Positions 1 to 6,609 of a stretch of 9,612 bases of DNA are shown one piece after another. The notes beneath the pieces were generated by a model, which saw only the letters and a list, made by a program, of their open reading frames with translations, ran no database searches and had not been told where the DNA came from. This DNA comes from Candidatus Kapaibacterium sp. (GTDB taxonomy: Bacteria; Bacteroidota; Ignavibacteria; Kapaibacteriales; UBA2268). The stretch spans positions 1 to 9,612 of the forward strand of contig JAQIDA010000249.1 of the NCBI GenBank assembly GCA_027858275.1, in the 5' to 3' direction. A program made the translations under genes and the position numbers. The stretch's first letter is position 1. Every line of letters begins with the position of its first letter.

Positions 1-13
1 TAGAGGCTTTTTT
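1..13 (-). terminator. Possible left part of an intrinsic terminator after the tRNA (cut by window edge)
   Basis: Reading the minus strand after the tRNA gives an A-run followed by GCCTCTA and then the window ends. A-run plus GCCTC is a common left arm of a bidirectional intrinsic terminator whose right arm would be GAGGC followed by a T-run. The right arm lies outside the window, so this is only a suggestion. Confidence 0.2.
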
Positions 14-15
14 AG

Positions 16-90
16 TGAGCTCTACTGGTTTTGTCCCAGCGCCCTCTTCCGTGTCAGGGAAGCGCTCTATACCAGCTGAGCTAAGAGCTC
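16..90 (-). tRNA. tRNA-Val (anticodon GAC)
   Basis: The minus strand folds as a complete cloverleaf of 75 bases. The acceptor stem GAGCTCT/AGAGCTC has 7 perfect pairs. The D-arm is GCTC/GAGC with loop AGCTGGTATA, which keeps G18-G19. The anticodon stem is CTTCC/GGAAG with loop CTGACAC, so the anticodon is GAC and reads GUC/GUU valine codons. The variable loop is AGGGC and the T-stem is GCTGG/CCAGT. The discriminator base is A, and CTA follows instead of CCA, so CCA must be added by the nucleotidyltransferase. The odd point is the T-loop GACAAAA: bases 54-55 are GA instead of the near-universal TT, although C56 and A58 are kept. The gene lies 75 bases downstream of frr on the same strand. The identity is secure from the anticodon; whether it is fully active in translation is open. 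Confidence 0.9.
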
Positions 91-136
91 GATTAAAGAA
101 TGTCAGCCCTTATCAAAAGGGAATACAAACATAATT

Positions 137-157
137 AAAACCTGTGTTTCACACAAG
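137..157 (-). terminator. Weak intrinsic-terminator-like hairpin after frr
   Basis: On the minus strand, 8 bases after the frr stop codon, CTTGTGT and ACACAGG form a 7-pair stem (one G-U) around a GAA loop, followed directly by TTTTAATTAT. Hairpin plus T-run is the layout of an intrinsic terminator, which would end the rpsB-tsf-pyrH-frr transcript before the tRNA. The stem is short and the T-run is only four long, so read-through is likely. A second small stem (CCCTT/AAGGG, 107-121) sits between it and the tRNA. Confidence 0.4.
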
Positions 158-165
158 AAAAATTA

Positions 166-726
166 TTAGTCATCCATCAATTCTTTTTCTTTTGCATTGA
201 GTATATCATCAATCTTTTTGATATAATCATTTGTAATTTTTTGGATTTCGTCTTCGCCGCGTTTTTTCTCGTCTTCGGATATATCTTTATCCTTCTCAGA
301 TTTCTTAATCGCGTCCATCATATCACGACGAACGTTGCGAACGCCGACTTTGCCTTCTTCCGCAAGTTTCTTAGTCATCTTAACGAATTCAATTCTGCGA
401 TCTTCCGTCAGCGGAGGAACATGAATTCGGATGATATTGCCGTCATTTTGCGGATTGAAACCGAGATCGGCTTGCTGAATCGCCTTTTCAATCAAAGGAA
501 GTGTCGTAGCATCCCATGGTTGGATAACTATCGTCCCCGCATCGGGAACCGATACGCCTGCCACTTGTGACAAAGGACTCATTGTACCGTAATAATCAAC
601 TCTCACACTGTCAACCAGTGCGGCTGAAGCACGACCGGTTCTGATCTTCTCCATTCTTGATTTGCTTGCGTCCAAAGATTTTTCCATCTGCTCTTTGGCA
701 TTGCCTAAAATTTCATTTACTTCCAT
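166..726 (-). CDS. frr: Ribosome recycling factor (RRF)
   Basis: RRF splits the post-termination 70S ribosome together with EF-G so that the subunits can be reused; it acts in the cytoplasm and is essential in bacteria. The 186-residue protein has the normal family length. The signature KIRTGRAS is at residues 27-34. The VDYYGTMSPLSQVA stretch (43-56) and the IRIHVPPLTEDRR segment (99-111) belong to the small domain II. A long charged helix closes the protein, with DISEDEKKRGEDEIQ (148-162), typical of the three-helix bundle. The start ATG at 726 is preceded by GAGGG with a 4-base spacer, a usable ribosome binding site. It lies 22 bases after pyrH, the classic pyrH-frr pair, and is the last protein gene of the run before the tRNA. 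No anomalies seen. Confidence 0.98.
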   Translation of the reverse strand: MEVNEILGNAKEQMEKSLDASKSRMEKIRTGRASAALVDSVRVDYYGTMSPLSQVAGVSVPDAGTIVIQPWDATTLPLIEKAIQQADLGFNPQNDGNIIRIHVPPLTEDRRIEFVKMTKKLAEEGKVGVRNVRRDMMDAIKKSEKDKDISEDEKKRGEDEIQKITNDYIKKIDDILNAKEKELMDD

Positions 727-748
727 TATACCCTCAGAATTGATTTAC

Positions 749-1468
749 TTATGAAGATTTTTTTACAGTAGTACCGATATTTTCACCGGAAATTAAACGC
801 TTCAGATTGCCCTTAGTGTTTAAGTCAAAGACAACAATCGGAAGATTGTTTTCTTTGCACAAAGCAATCGCGGTTTGATCCATCACCCGAATATTTTTTT
901 CCAATACCTCACTATAGGAAATTGTATCGTAACGCTTAGCATTCGGATTCTTCTCAGGGTCACAGTCGTAGACACCGTCAACGCGCGTACCTTTGAGTAT
1001 AATATCCGCGCCGATTTCGTTTGCTCTGAGCGCAGCGGCCGTATCAGTTGTGAAATATGGATTGCCCGTACCTGAACCAAACAACACCACTCGATCTTTT
1101 TCAAGATGTCGAATAGCTTTGCGTCCGATAAAAGGTTCAGCAATTTGTTCCATTTTTATAGCGGTCTGCAATCTTGTAGGTACGCCCTGCGCTTCAAGAG
1201 CGTTCTGGAAGGCTACACAGTTGATAACCGTAGCCAACATACCCATATAGTCGCCTGAGACCTTGTTTATACCGTGAGCGGCGGCCTGGATACCTCTAAA
1301 GATATTCCCGCCGCCTATCACTATACCGATTTGAACACCCATCTTATGAATATCCGCTATCTCAGAGGCAAAAGACTTTAATACTTCTGCGTCGATGCCG
1401 AATTGGCCGTCGCCGGTTAAAGCTTCCCCACTGAGTTTTAGAAGAATTCTTTTATAAGATGGTTTCAT
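749..1468 (-). CDS. pyrH: UMP kinase (uridylate kinase)
   Basis: It phosphorylates UMP to UDP with ATP, the step feeding UTP and CTP synthesis, and is a hexameric cytoplasmic enzyme of the amino-acid-kinase fold, normally activated by GTP and inhibited by UTP. The 239 residues match the usual length. Visible motifs are KRILLKLSGEAL (6-17, phosphate-binding lysine), VIGGGNIFRG (50-59), the UMP-contacting TGNPYFTTDTAAALRA stretch (134-149), KGTRVDGVYDCDP (159-171) and VMDQTAIALC (195-204). The start ATG at 1468 has no convincing Shine-Dalgarno; an ATG 5 bases upstream is in another frame and hits a stop at once. It lies 34 bases after tsf and 22 bases before frr, the order rpsB-tsf-pyrH-frr found across bacteria, so it is probably co-transcribed with them. 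Confidence 0.98.
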   Translation of the reverse strand: MKPSYKRILLKLSGEALTGDGQFGIDAEVLKSFASEIADIHKMGVQIGIVIGGGNIFRGIQAAAHGINKVSGDYMGMLATVINCVAFQNALEAQGVPTRLQTAIKMEQIAEPFIGRKAIRHLEKDRVVLFGSGTGNPYFTTDTAAALRANEIGADIILKGTRVDGVYDCDPEKNPNAKRYDTISYSEVLEKNIRVMDQTAIALCKENNLPIVVFDLNTKGNLKRLISGENIGTTVKKSS

Positions 1469-1502
1469 ATCATATCAGGCTTAGAAATTTTATAATCATT
1501 AA

Positions 1503-2366
1503 TTAATCAAGGCTTTCGCCAAACATAAAACGACTGAAGCTCTTTACAGAAACTTCTTTGCCGCTGTCATCGGAGATTTCTTTTACAACGTCAGCTATTG
1601 TTTTACCAGAATCTTTTACATAGACCTGCTGAACAAGGCACTGGTCTTTGTAGAATTTAGCGATTTTGCCTGTTGCGATTCTTTCAGCAAGTTCAGGTTT
1701 TTTACCTTCCAGAACTGCCGCATCATTGTAGATTTCAATTTCTTTATCGATATCAGTCTGAGGAACGTCTTCTTTAGAAATATAAAGAGGGTTCATAGCT
1801 GCTATCTGCATAGTTATATCGTGAACAAGCGCTTTTGAAGGCTCGCCAAGACCGTCCGTGCTCATTTCAACTAATACACCGAGTTTGTTGTTCGAATGAT
1901 TATAAGTTGAAAAAACACCTTCAGTAGCGAGTTTTTTAAATCGACGACTTTCGATTTTTTCGCTGAATTTAGCAAGAATATCGTTGTGCAGTTCTTCAAT
2001 TGAATCACCGTCTACCGAAATTTTCAGTAAATCTTCAACAGATTTAACGTCATTATTTTCAATAGCATCGGCTACGATTCCGCAGTAAGTAACGAAAGCT
2101 TCGTTAAGTGCCACAAAATCAGTTTCACAATTAATTTCTACAATAACGGCATTTTTACCGTTTTTATCAGTTCTAGCAATGACCATACCTTCTTTGGCAG
2201 CGCGGTCAGCGCGCTTAGCCATTGAGGCAGCGCCTTTTTTACGCAAAAAGTCAATAGCTTCCTGCAAATCGCCGTTTGACTCAACAAGAGCTTTTTTGCA
2301 GTCGCCCATTCCGGCACCTGTTTTCACTCTAAGATCTTTAACGAGTTGCGGTGTAATCTGTCCCAT
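1503..2366 (-). CDS. tsf: Translation elongation factor Ts
   Basis: EF-Ts is the nucleotide exchange factor that removes GDP from EF-Tu. The 287-residue length is normal. The N-terminal UBA-like domain is visible (LVKDLRVKTGAGMGDCKKAL, residues 8-27), followed by the QEAIDFLRKKG helix (35-45). The EF-Tu-contacting signature TDFVALNE (82-89) is intact, and the rest forms the two-part core plus a C-terminal module ending near KSFSRFMFGESLD. The chosen ATG at 2366 has only a weak GAGAG about 10 bases upstream, and homologues start near this residue. It follows rpsB by 55 bases; the rpsB-tsf pair is nearly universal and is commonly translated from one message. No frameshift or missing motif is seen. 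Confidence 0.98.
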   Translation of the reverse strand: MGQITPQLVKDLRVKTGAGMGDCKKALVESNGDLQEAIDFLRKKGAASMAKRADRAAKEGMVIARTDKNGKNAVIVEINCETDFVALNEAFVTYCGIVADAIENNDVKSVEDLLKISVDGDSIEELHNDILAKFSEKIESRRFKKLATEGVFSTYNHSNNKLGVLVEMSTDGLGEPSKALVHDITMQIAAMNPLYISKEDVPQTDIDKEIEIYNDAAVLEGKKPELAERIATGKIAKFYKDQCLVQQVYVKDSGKTIADVVKEISDDSGKEVSVKSFSRFMFGESLD

Positions 2367-2421
2367 ATCTAAATACTCTCAGTTTAAATTGTTTCTTAAT
2401 ACTATAAATTATCGGAAGCTA

Positions 2422-3279
2422 TTATTTCCCGTCAGTTTTGCCTGCTTCATTTGGGTGATTTCCACCCGGTTTGGAGCTGCGACGTTCGCGCATACGGCGC
2501 TGAACTTTTGCTTTTTCATCCTGAGCGGGATTCTTTTCAGTTTCTTTAGCAATACGCTCGTTTTCAGCAGCTTTTTCAGCTGATCTGGCTTTAGAAGCCT
2601 GAGCGCCTTCGATAGTTGCGTCGACCAGAGCCTTGCAAATCAAAGCGATTGTTTTTAAAGAATCATCATTCGCGGGGATCGGATAATCAACATCTTCGGG
2701 ATCAGTATTTGTGTCAACAATAGCGACAACAGGGATTCCGAGGATTTTAGCTTCTTTGATAGCAATATGTTCTTTTTTAATATCAACTACAACAAGAACA
2801 CCTGGGAGGCGAGTCATGTTTTCAATTCCGCCGAATACTTTGCGAAGTCTTTCTTTTTCGCGAGTAAGGAGCAGTCTTTCTTTTTTTGTGATATTCTCAA
2901 ATGTGCCGTCAGATTCCATCTTATCTATCACACTGAGTCTTTTGATACTCTTGCGAATAGTGGGGAAGTTAGTAAGCATACCGCCGAGCCAGCGCTCTGT
3001 AACAAAATTCATTCCACAGCGAGCTGCTTCGTCGGGAATAACAGCTTTGGCCTGCTTTTTGGTTCCGACAAATAAAACTACTCTGCCTTTGGACGAGATA
3101 TCCAAGACAACTCTGCGAGCTATATCAATTAATACCTGAGTTTTTCTGAGATCTAGGATGTGGATTCCGTTGCGTTCCATGAAGATGTACTTGCTCATTT
3201 TAGGATTCCAGCGACGTGTAAGGTGCCCGAAGTGAGCGCCAGATTCGAGCATATGCTCGATCGATACAGCATGAGCCAT
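2422..3279 (-). CDS. rpsB: 30S ribosomal protein S2, with charged C-terminal tail
   Basis: S2 is a late-binding protein of the small subunit near the head-body junction, and is needed for mRNA binding through S1. The core is clear: HMLESGAHFGHLTRRWNPKM (9-28), YIFMERNGIHILDLRKT (31-47), LFVGTKKQAK (69-78), ERWLGGMLTNFPTI (95-108), RLPGVLVVVD (157-166) and the NTDPEDVDYPIPANDDS stretch (191-207). The protein has 285 residues; the S2 core ends near residue 230, and what follows is a tail of roughly 50 residues rich in K, R and E, ending PNEAGKTDGK. Such tails vary between lineages. The start ATG at 3279 is preceded by AGGAGA, a strong Shine-Dalgarno. A long, structured leader precedes it, and S2 autoregulates rpsB-tsf in E. 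coli by binding its leader, so similar control is plausible here. Confidence 0.98.
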   Translation of the reverse strand: MAHAVSIEHMLESGAHFGHLTRRWNPKMSKYIFMERNGIHILDLRKTQVLIDIARRVVLDISSKGRVVLFVGTKKQAKAVIPDEAARCGMNFVTERWLGGMLTNFPTIRKSIKRLSVIDKMESDGTFENITKKERLLLTREKERLRKVFGGIENMTRLPGVLVVVDIKKEHIAIKEAKILGIPVVAIVDTNTDPEDVDYPIPANDDSLKTIALICKALVDATIEGAQASKARSAEKAAENERIAKETEKNPAQDEKAKVQRRMRERRSSKPGGNHPNEAGKTDGK

Positions 3280-3505
3280 ATTTTTTCTCCTGAAAAATGT
3301 GTTTTACTTTTGTTTCGGTCCTTTTGCCCATTCAACGCCCTTTGAGGCGCAACACTCGACAATCACGAAACATGCTATTTAATTATAATGTTTTAATACA
3401 ATCGCGTTTTGATAATTTATCAGACGCGAAATTCAACGCCGTAGTTCTTATACCATAATCTGTATCTCTGAGAGCGCGAAATAATCGCGCTCCGGAGCAT
3501 AAAGA
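3280..3505 (-). promoter_or_regulatory. Structured leader region between rpsI and rpsB
   Basis: This 226-base gap has no gene but holds structure. Just after the rpsI stop, GAGCGCGA/TCGCGCTC forms an 8-pair stem with a 5-base loop (3472-3492) and no T-run. Then TCGCGT/ACGCGA (3402-3429) encloses a second stem TGATA/TATCA. A TATAAT hexamer lies on the minus strand at 3382-3387 with no good -35 box. The 10-base word ATTCAACGCC (plus strand) occurs at both 3330-3339 and 3431-3440. AGGAGA precedes the rpsB ATG. The region probably carries the rpsB promoter and possibly an S2-responsive leader or an attenuator; which of these is inference. Confidence 0.45.
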
Positions 3506-3892
3506 TTAACGTTTTGAGAACTGGAAGCGTTTACGAGCTTTTTTCTGACCGTATTTCTTACGTTCAACCATACGTGAATCACGTGTGAGCATTCCTGCTC
3601 CGCGCAAAGCCGCATGCATTTCTTCGTCGAATATACACAAAGCACGCGCTATTGCAAGCTGCATAGCACCTGTTTGACCACTTTTCCCGCCGCCGTGTAC
3701 CTTGCAAATGATGTCCATTTTGCCATCAACTTTTGTAAGTTCTAAAGGACGCAGAGCGTTCAAGCGATATATTTCGATTGGGAAATATTCGTTGATCGGG
3801 AGTCTGTTTACGGTTATTTTTCCGGTACCGGGCACCATTCGTATTTGTGCGACTGATGTCTTTCTACGTCCGGTAGCGCTTGAAACCTTCAT
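3506..3892 (-). CDS. rpsI: 30S ribosomal protein S9
   Basis: S9 is a small-subunit head protein whose C-terminal tail reaches the P-site tRNA. At 128 residues it has the usual length. SSATGRRKTSVAQIRMVPGTG (4-24), LPINEYFP (31-38), KVHGGGKSGQTGAMQLAIARAL (64-85) and LTRDSRMVERKKYGQKKARKRFQFSKR at the end are all family hallmarks. The last residues FSKR give the conserved SKR tail that contacts tRNA. The start ATG at 3892 is preceded by GGAG with a 5-base spacer. It follows rplM by 45 bases, the standard rplM-rpsI pair found together in nearly all bacteria, so the two are very likely co-transcribed. No anomalies seen. Confidence 0.98.
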   Translation of the reverse strand: MKVSSATGRRKTSVAQIRMVPGTGKITVNRLPINEYFPIEIYRLNALRPLELTKVDGKMDIICKVHGGGKSGQTGAMQLAIARALCIFDEEMHAALRGAGMLTRDSRMVERKKYGQKKARKRFQFSKR

Positions 3893-3937
3893 TTAATCTC
3901 CGGTTTTTAAAAAAGAAAAATTAATTAATGATTTTTA

Positions 3938-4387
3938 TCAGTTCTTTAATTCGAATACTTTGGGCTTCTGAGCTGCGTGAGGATGCTCTTCGCCTGCGTA
4001 CACTTTTAAATTACTATTAATGACTTTGCCGAGTCTGTTTTTCGGCAACATACCTTTTACCGCGTGCTCAATCACGTATTCCGGTTTCTTTTCCATCATT
4101 TCTTTGAATGATCGAAATTTACCGCTTCCGAGATAACCTGAATGACTGAAATATTCTTTCATTTCAACACGCTTGCCTTGGAGCTGAATTTTACCAGCGT
4201 TAATGACAACTACAAAATCACCGCAATCAACGTGCGGGGTAAAAGTCGGCTTGTGCTTACCGCGAAGTAATACGGCAACCTGAGTAGCCAAACGTCCTAA
4301 AGTCTGTCCCGCGGCGTCTACCACGAACCATTCTTTGTCAACGTCTTCTTTACGAAGTGACTTCGTAATCTTTGTTGAGGATTCCAC
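3938..4387 (-). CDS. rplM: 50S ribosomal protein L13 (GTG start)
   Basis: L13 is an early assembly protein of the large subunit. The 149-residue protein shows WFVVDAAGQTLGRLATQVA (20-38), LLRGKHKPTFTPHVDCGDFVVVINA (40-64), the Y-S-H-S-G-Y segment near 79-84, and AVKGMLPKNRLGK followed by LKVYAGEEHPHAAQKP (to about residue 143), all L13 hallmarks. The start is GTG at 4387. It is chosen because AGGAG sits 7 bases before it and because the next in-frame methionine (the M of VEMKEY) is well inside the conserved fold. It is the first gene of the rplM-rpsI pair and follows mutL after 136 bases. No L13-specific autoregulatory element is proven, but an imperfect palindrome lies in its leader. Confidence 0.97.
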   Translation of the reverse strand: MESSTKITKSLRKEDVDKEWFVVDAAGQTLGRLATQVAVLLRGKHKPTFTPHVDCGDFVVVINAGKIQLQGKRVEMKEYFSHSGYLGSGKFRSFKEMMEKKPEYVIEHAVKGMLPKNRLGKVINSNLKVYAGEEHPHAAQKPKVFELKN

Positions 4388-4523
4388 AGAATTCTCCTGT
4401 TAATTATTAATTACAAATACCGTTTCCGCATAAAACATGATTGACTTTTAACAGTAAAATCAAAATGTCTATTACAGAACTACAAATTTAGATAATTTTT
4501 TTGATATAACATCCATATAAAGC
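4388..4523 (-). promoter_or_regulatory. Leader and putative promoter of rplM-rpsI
   Basis: This gap between mutL and rplM contains TAAATTTG on the minus strand at 4483-4490, a perfect match to the Bacteroidota -7 element TAnnTTTG, although no TTG is seen at the proper -33 distance. Transcription from it would give a leader of roughly 90 bases. Within that leader (4441-4463) lies an imperfect palindrome, TTGA-TTTTA and TAAAA-g-TCAA around CTGT, which could fold in RNA or bind a protein as DNA. AGGAG precedes the GTG start of rplM. No convincing terminator for mutL is seen here, so some rplM transcription may come from mutL. Confidence 0.4.
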
Positions 4524-6443
4524 TTAAGTTCTGTCAAATAATTTATCAAATTCTTTTAAAGTATATTCAATTACCAAAGGCCGACCGTGAGGGCAAGCAT
4601 AAGGAGTTGAACATTTGAATAAATTATCGATCAAGCTTTTCATTTCGGCGGGACTCAATTCATGCCCGGTTTTTATAGCCGCGTGACAGCTGAAAGACGC
4701 TGCCATATTGTCTCTCTTGTCAGTCGCGCGAATGCGATTGTACTCTTCATACTGCTCTGCAATTTCCCGAATCGCCGTTTCCTCGGCACCTGATTGTATA
4801 TCTGAAGGCACTCCGCTCAATATCATTGTCGAATCATCAGCCATCGAAAAAATAAATCCGAGCTGAGTCAATTCTTCACTAATTTCTTTGATTAAGGCCA
4901 ATTCTGATATATTCAAGCTCACTTTTACCGGAAAAAGCAGTTCCTGCGAGTTCACGAATTGCTTATTCATGGCTTTTAATGCTTTTTCGTATAGGATTCG
5001 TTCGTGCGCAGCATGCTGGTCGATCACCATAACGCCCTTTTCCGTTTGAACGAAAATAAACTTTTTATGCAATTGCCAATACATGGCGTCTGGTTTTTCA
5101 TCATGCAAATCCGGTCGGTCAATTTTTCTGTCTATTCCAATTTCTCCCGTGCCGAAAGGATTGAGTATAGGCTCAGCTCCCATATCGGACTTTTTCGGGA
5201 ACAGCATGTCATAAGCTGAAATTTCTTCCTTTTGAGGGCGATCATATTGATATCCGCTGTTGCTTCGTCCGAAGGATTGTCCGCCGCCATGCGGCCCCCG
5301 AGCAGGCGTTTGGCCATTCATGATTTCGCCGGTAATTTTGTTGACAAGGAACAAATCGGAATCAGCTGAACTACCGAGAGCGTTTTCTGTTTCAATAGGA
5401 GTATTAGCCAGATCATTTGCCAAATGCAGCTCAGGAACAAGATTGTGATCCTGAAGAGCATAGCCTATTGCGCTTTTCACAAGATTATATACAGTCCGCT
5501 CATTCTCGAATTTCACCTCATGCTTCTGAGGATGTACATTTATATCAATAACTTTGGGATCAACTTCAATATTAAGGATGAAAAACGGATGCGCCTTGCG
5601 TTCAAGCAAATGCTCATAAGCACTGAAGGCAGCATGGTTCAACGACTTGCTGATAATAGCCCGATCATTTAGAAATAAGTATTGACCGCTGCCGGTACTT
5701 TTGGCAAGCAGCGGCATCCCGACAAAACCCGAAACACTCATGCTTTCATGATCCGACTTAACGGGAATAATATTCTCAGCAGTCTTCTTGCCGAGAACCC
5801 CTTCAATGCGAGTTTCAATATCAGAAGGCTTTACGTCAAAAATCAAAGAATCATGATCATAGAAAGTAAATCGGATATGCGGATGACTCAGCGCAAATCT
5901 GATCATCGTATTAGAGATATATCTAAATTCAGTCAAATCAGATTTCAAAAATTTTCTGCGAGCCGGCACATTATAAAAAAGATTTTTAACAAAAATCTGT
6001 GTGCCTTTGTCTGAGTTGCAGGGCGTGACAATATCATCTTTCATCGGGTCGGCTTCCAGAGACCAAGCATGAGCATCGCTCGAGCGTTTTGTTCTGATTT
6101 CCAAATTTGACACCGATGAAATCGAAGCCAACGCCTCACCTCGAAAACCGAAAGAACGAATATCTTCCAAATCCTCCGTAGTAAGAATCTTGCTCGTAGC
6201 GTGGCGTTTGACAGACAGACGAAGATTTTCCTCCGACATGCCGTCACCGTTGTCTACTATATGTATCAACTGCTTGCCCGAACCGCGAACAACCACAGCA
6301 ATAGCTGTAGCACCGGAATCAACGGCATTTTCAACCAATTCCTTCACAACGGATTCAGGGCGCTGCACAACCTCGCCGGCAGCAATCTGATTCGCTATGA
6401 AATCAGGCAGTATTGTTATCGTATTTGATTTATCTTTGGGCAT
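4524..6443 (-). CDS. mutL: DNA mismatch repair protein MutL (endonuclease type)
   Basis: MutL couples mismatch recognition by MutS to strand incision and removal. With the ATG at 6443 the protein has 639 residues. The N-terminal GHKL ATPase is intact: NQIAAGEVVQRPESVVKELVENAVDSG (about 18-44, catalytic E and Mg-binding N), DNGDGM (64-69) and FGFRGEALASI (98-108). NVHPQKHEVKF (302-312) marks the end of the ATPase region. A poorly conserved linker rich in G, S and N spans about 340-450. The C-terminal domain has DQHAAHERILYE (475-486), which fits DQHA-x2-E-x4-E of nicking MutL proteins, then SCHAAIKTG and CPHGRP (617-622). It should therefore be a nicking MutL, as in species without MutH. A TTG 21 bases further upstream could add 7 residues (MRNNSVF), but MPKDKSN-TITILP fits homologues better. 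It is divergent from the gene at 6610. Confidence 0.96.
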   Translation of the reverse strand: MPKDKSNTITILPDFIANQIAAGEVVQRPESVVKELVENAVDSGATAIAVVVRGSGKQLIHIVDNGDGMSEENLRLSVKRHATSKILTTEDLEDIRSFGFRGEALASISSVSNLEIRTKRSSDAHAWSLEADPMKDDIVTPCNSDKGTQIFVKNLFYNVPARRKFLKSDLTEFRYISNTMIRFALSHPHIRFTFYDHDSLIFDVKPSDIETRIEGVLGKKTAENIIPVKSDHESMSVSGFVGMPLLAKSTGSGQYLFLNDRAIISKSLNHAAFSAYEHLLERKAHPFFILNIEVDPKVIDINVHPQKHEVKFENERTVYNLVKSAIGYALQDHNLVPELHLANDLANTPIETENALGSSADSDLFLVNKITGEIMNGQTPARGPHGGGQSFGRSNSGYQYDRPQKEEISAYDMLFPKKSDMGAEPILNPFGTGEIGIDRKIDRPDLHDEKPDAMYWQLHKKFIFVQTEKGVMVIDQHAAHERILYEKALKAMNKQFVNSQELLFPVKVSLNISELALIKEISEELTQLGFIFSMADDSTMILSGVPSDIQSGAEETAIREIAEQYEEYNRIRATDKRDNMAASFSCHAAIKTGHELSPAEMKSLIDNLFKCSTPYACPHGRPLVIEYTLKEFDKLFDRT

Positions 6444-6523
6444 AAAAACGCTGTTATTTCTCAATTCTATACTAATGTAATGTAGACGAATAAGTTCCTG
6501 TTTTATCTTGATACAATATTAAT

Positions 6524-6531
6524 TAAATTTG
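6524..6531 (+). promoter_or_regulatory. Putative -7 element of the gene at 6610
   Basis: TAAATTTG matches the Bacteroidota housekeeping -7 element TAnnTTTG and is the same word seen upstream of rplM. TTG at 6508-6510 lies 13 bases upstream, closer than the usual spacing, so the -33 element is doubtful. The start of transcription would be near 6538, leaving a leader of about 70 bases. Confidence 0.35.
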
Positions 6532-6551
6532 AAACGTGTTTAGAGTGGTAA

Positions 6552-6584
6552 GAAGCTTTGCAGTGACAGTCTCAGCAACGCTTC
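6552..6584 (+). promoter_or_regulatory. Stem-loop in the 5' leader of the gene at 6610
   Basis: GAAGC (6552-6556) pairs with GCTTC (6580-6584), and TTGC (6558-6561) with GCAA (6575-6578), separated by a single mismatch. A two-base bulge follows, then TGA/TCA around a CAGTC loop. Twelve pairs in 33 bases inside a short leader suggest a real hairpin, or an operator between the divergent mutL and the 6610 gene. No T-run follows, so it is not an ordinary terminator. I do not recognise a known family. Confidence 0.35.
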
Positions 6585-6609
6585 CCGCTAAATAAATAAA
6601 GAAAGAACC

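Noticed and set aside
241..570. 109-codon plus-strand open frame antisense to frr
   Set aside because: It is fully inside frr, and its composition is what the opposite strand of frr would give.
2711..3139. 142-codon plus-strand open frame antisense to rpsB
   Set aside because: It mirrors the well-conserved rpsB gene in another frame, has no ribosome binding site of note and no recognisable domain.
6444..6464. TTG start of mutL adding 7 residues
   Set aside because: The added MRNNSVF does not look like family sequence, and the ATG at 6443 begins MPKDKSN just before the conserved core; neither has a strong ribosome binding site.
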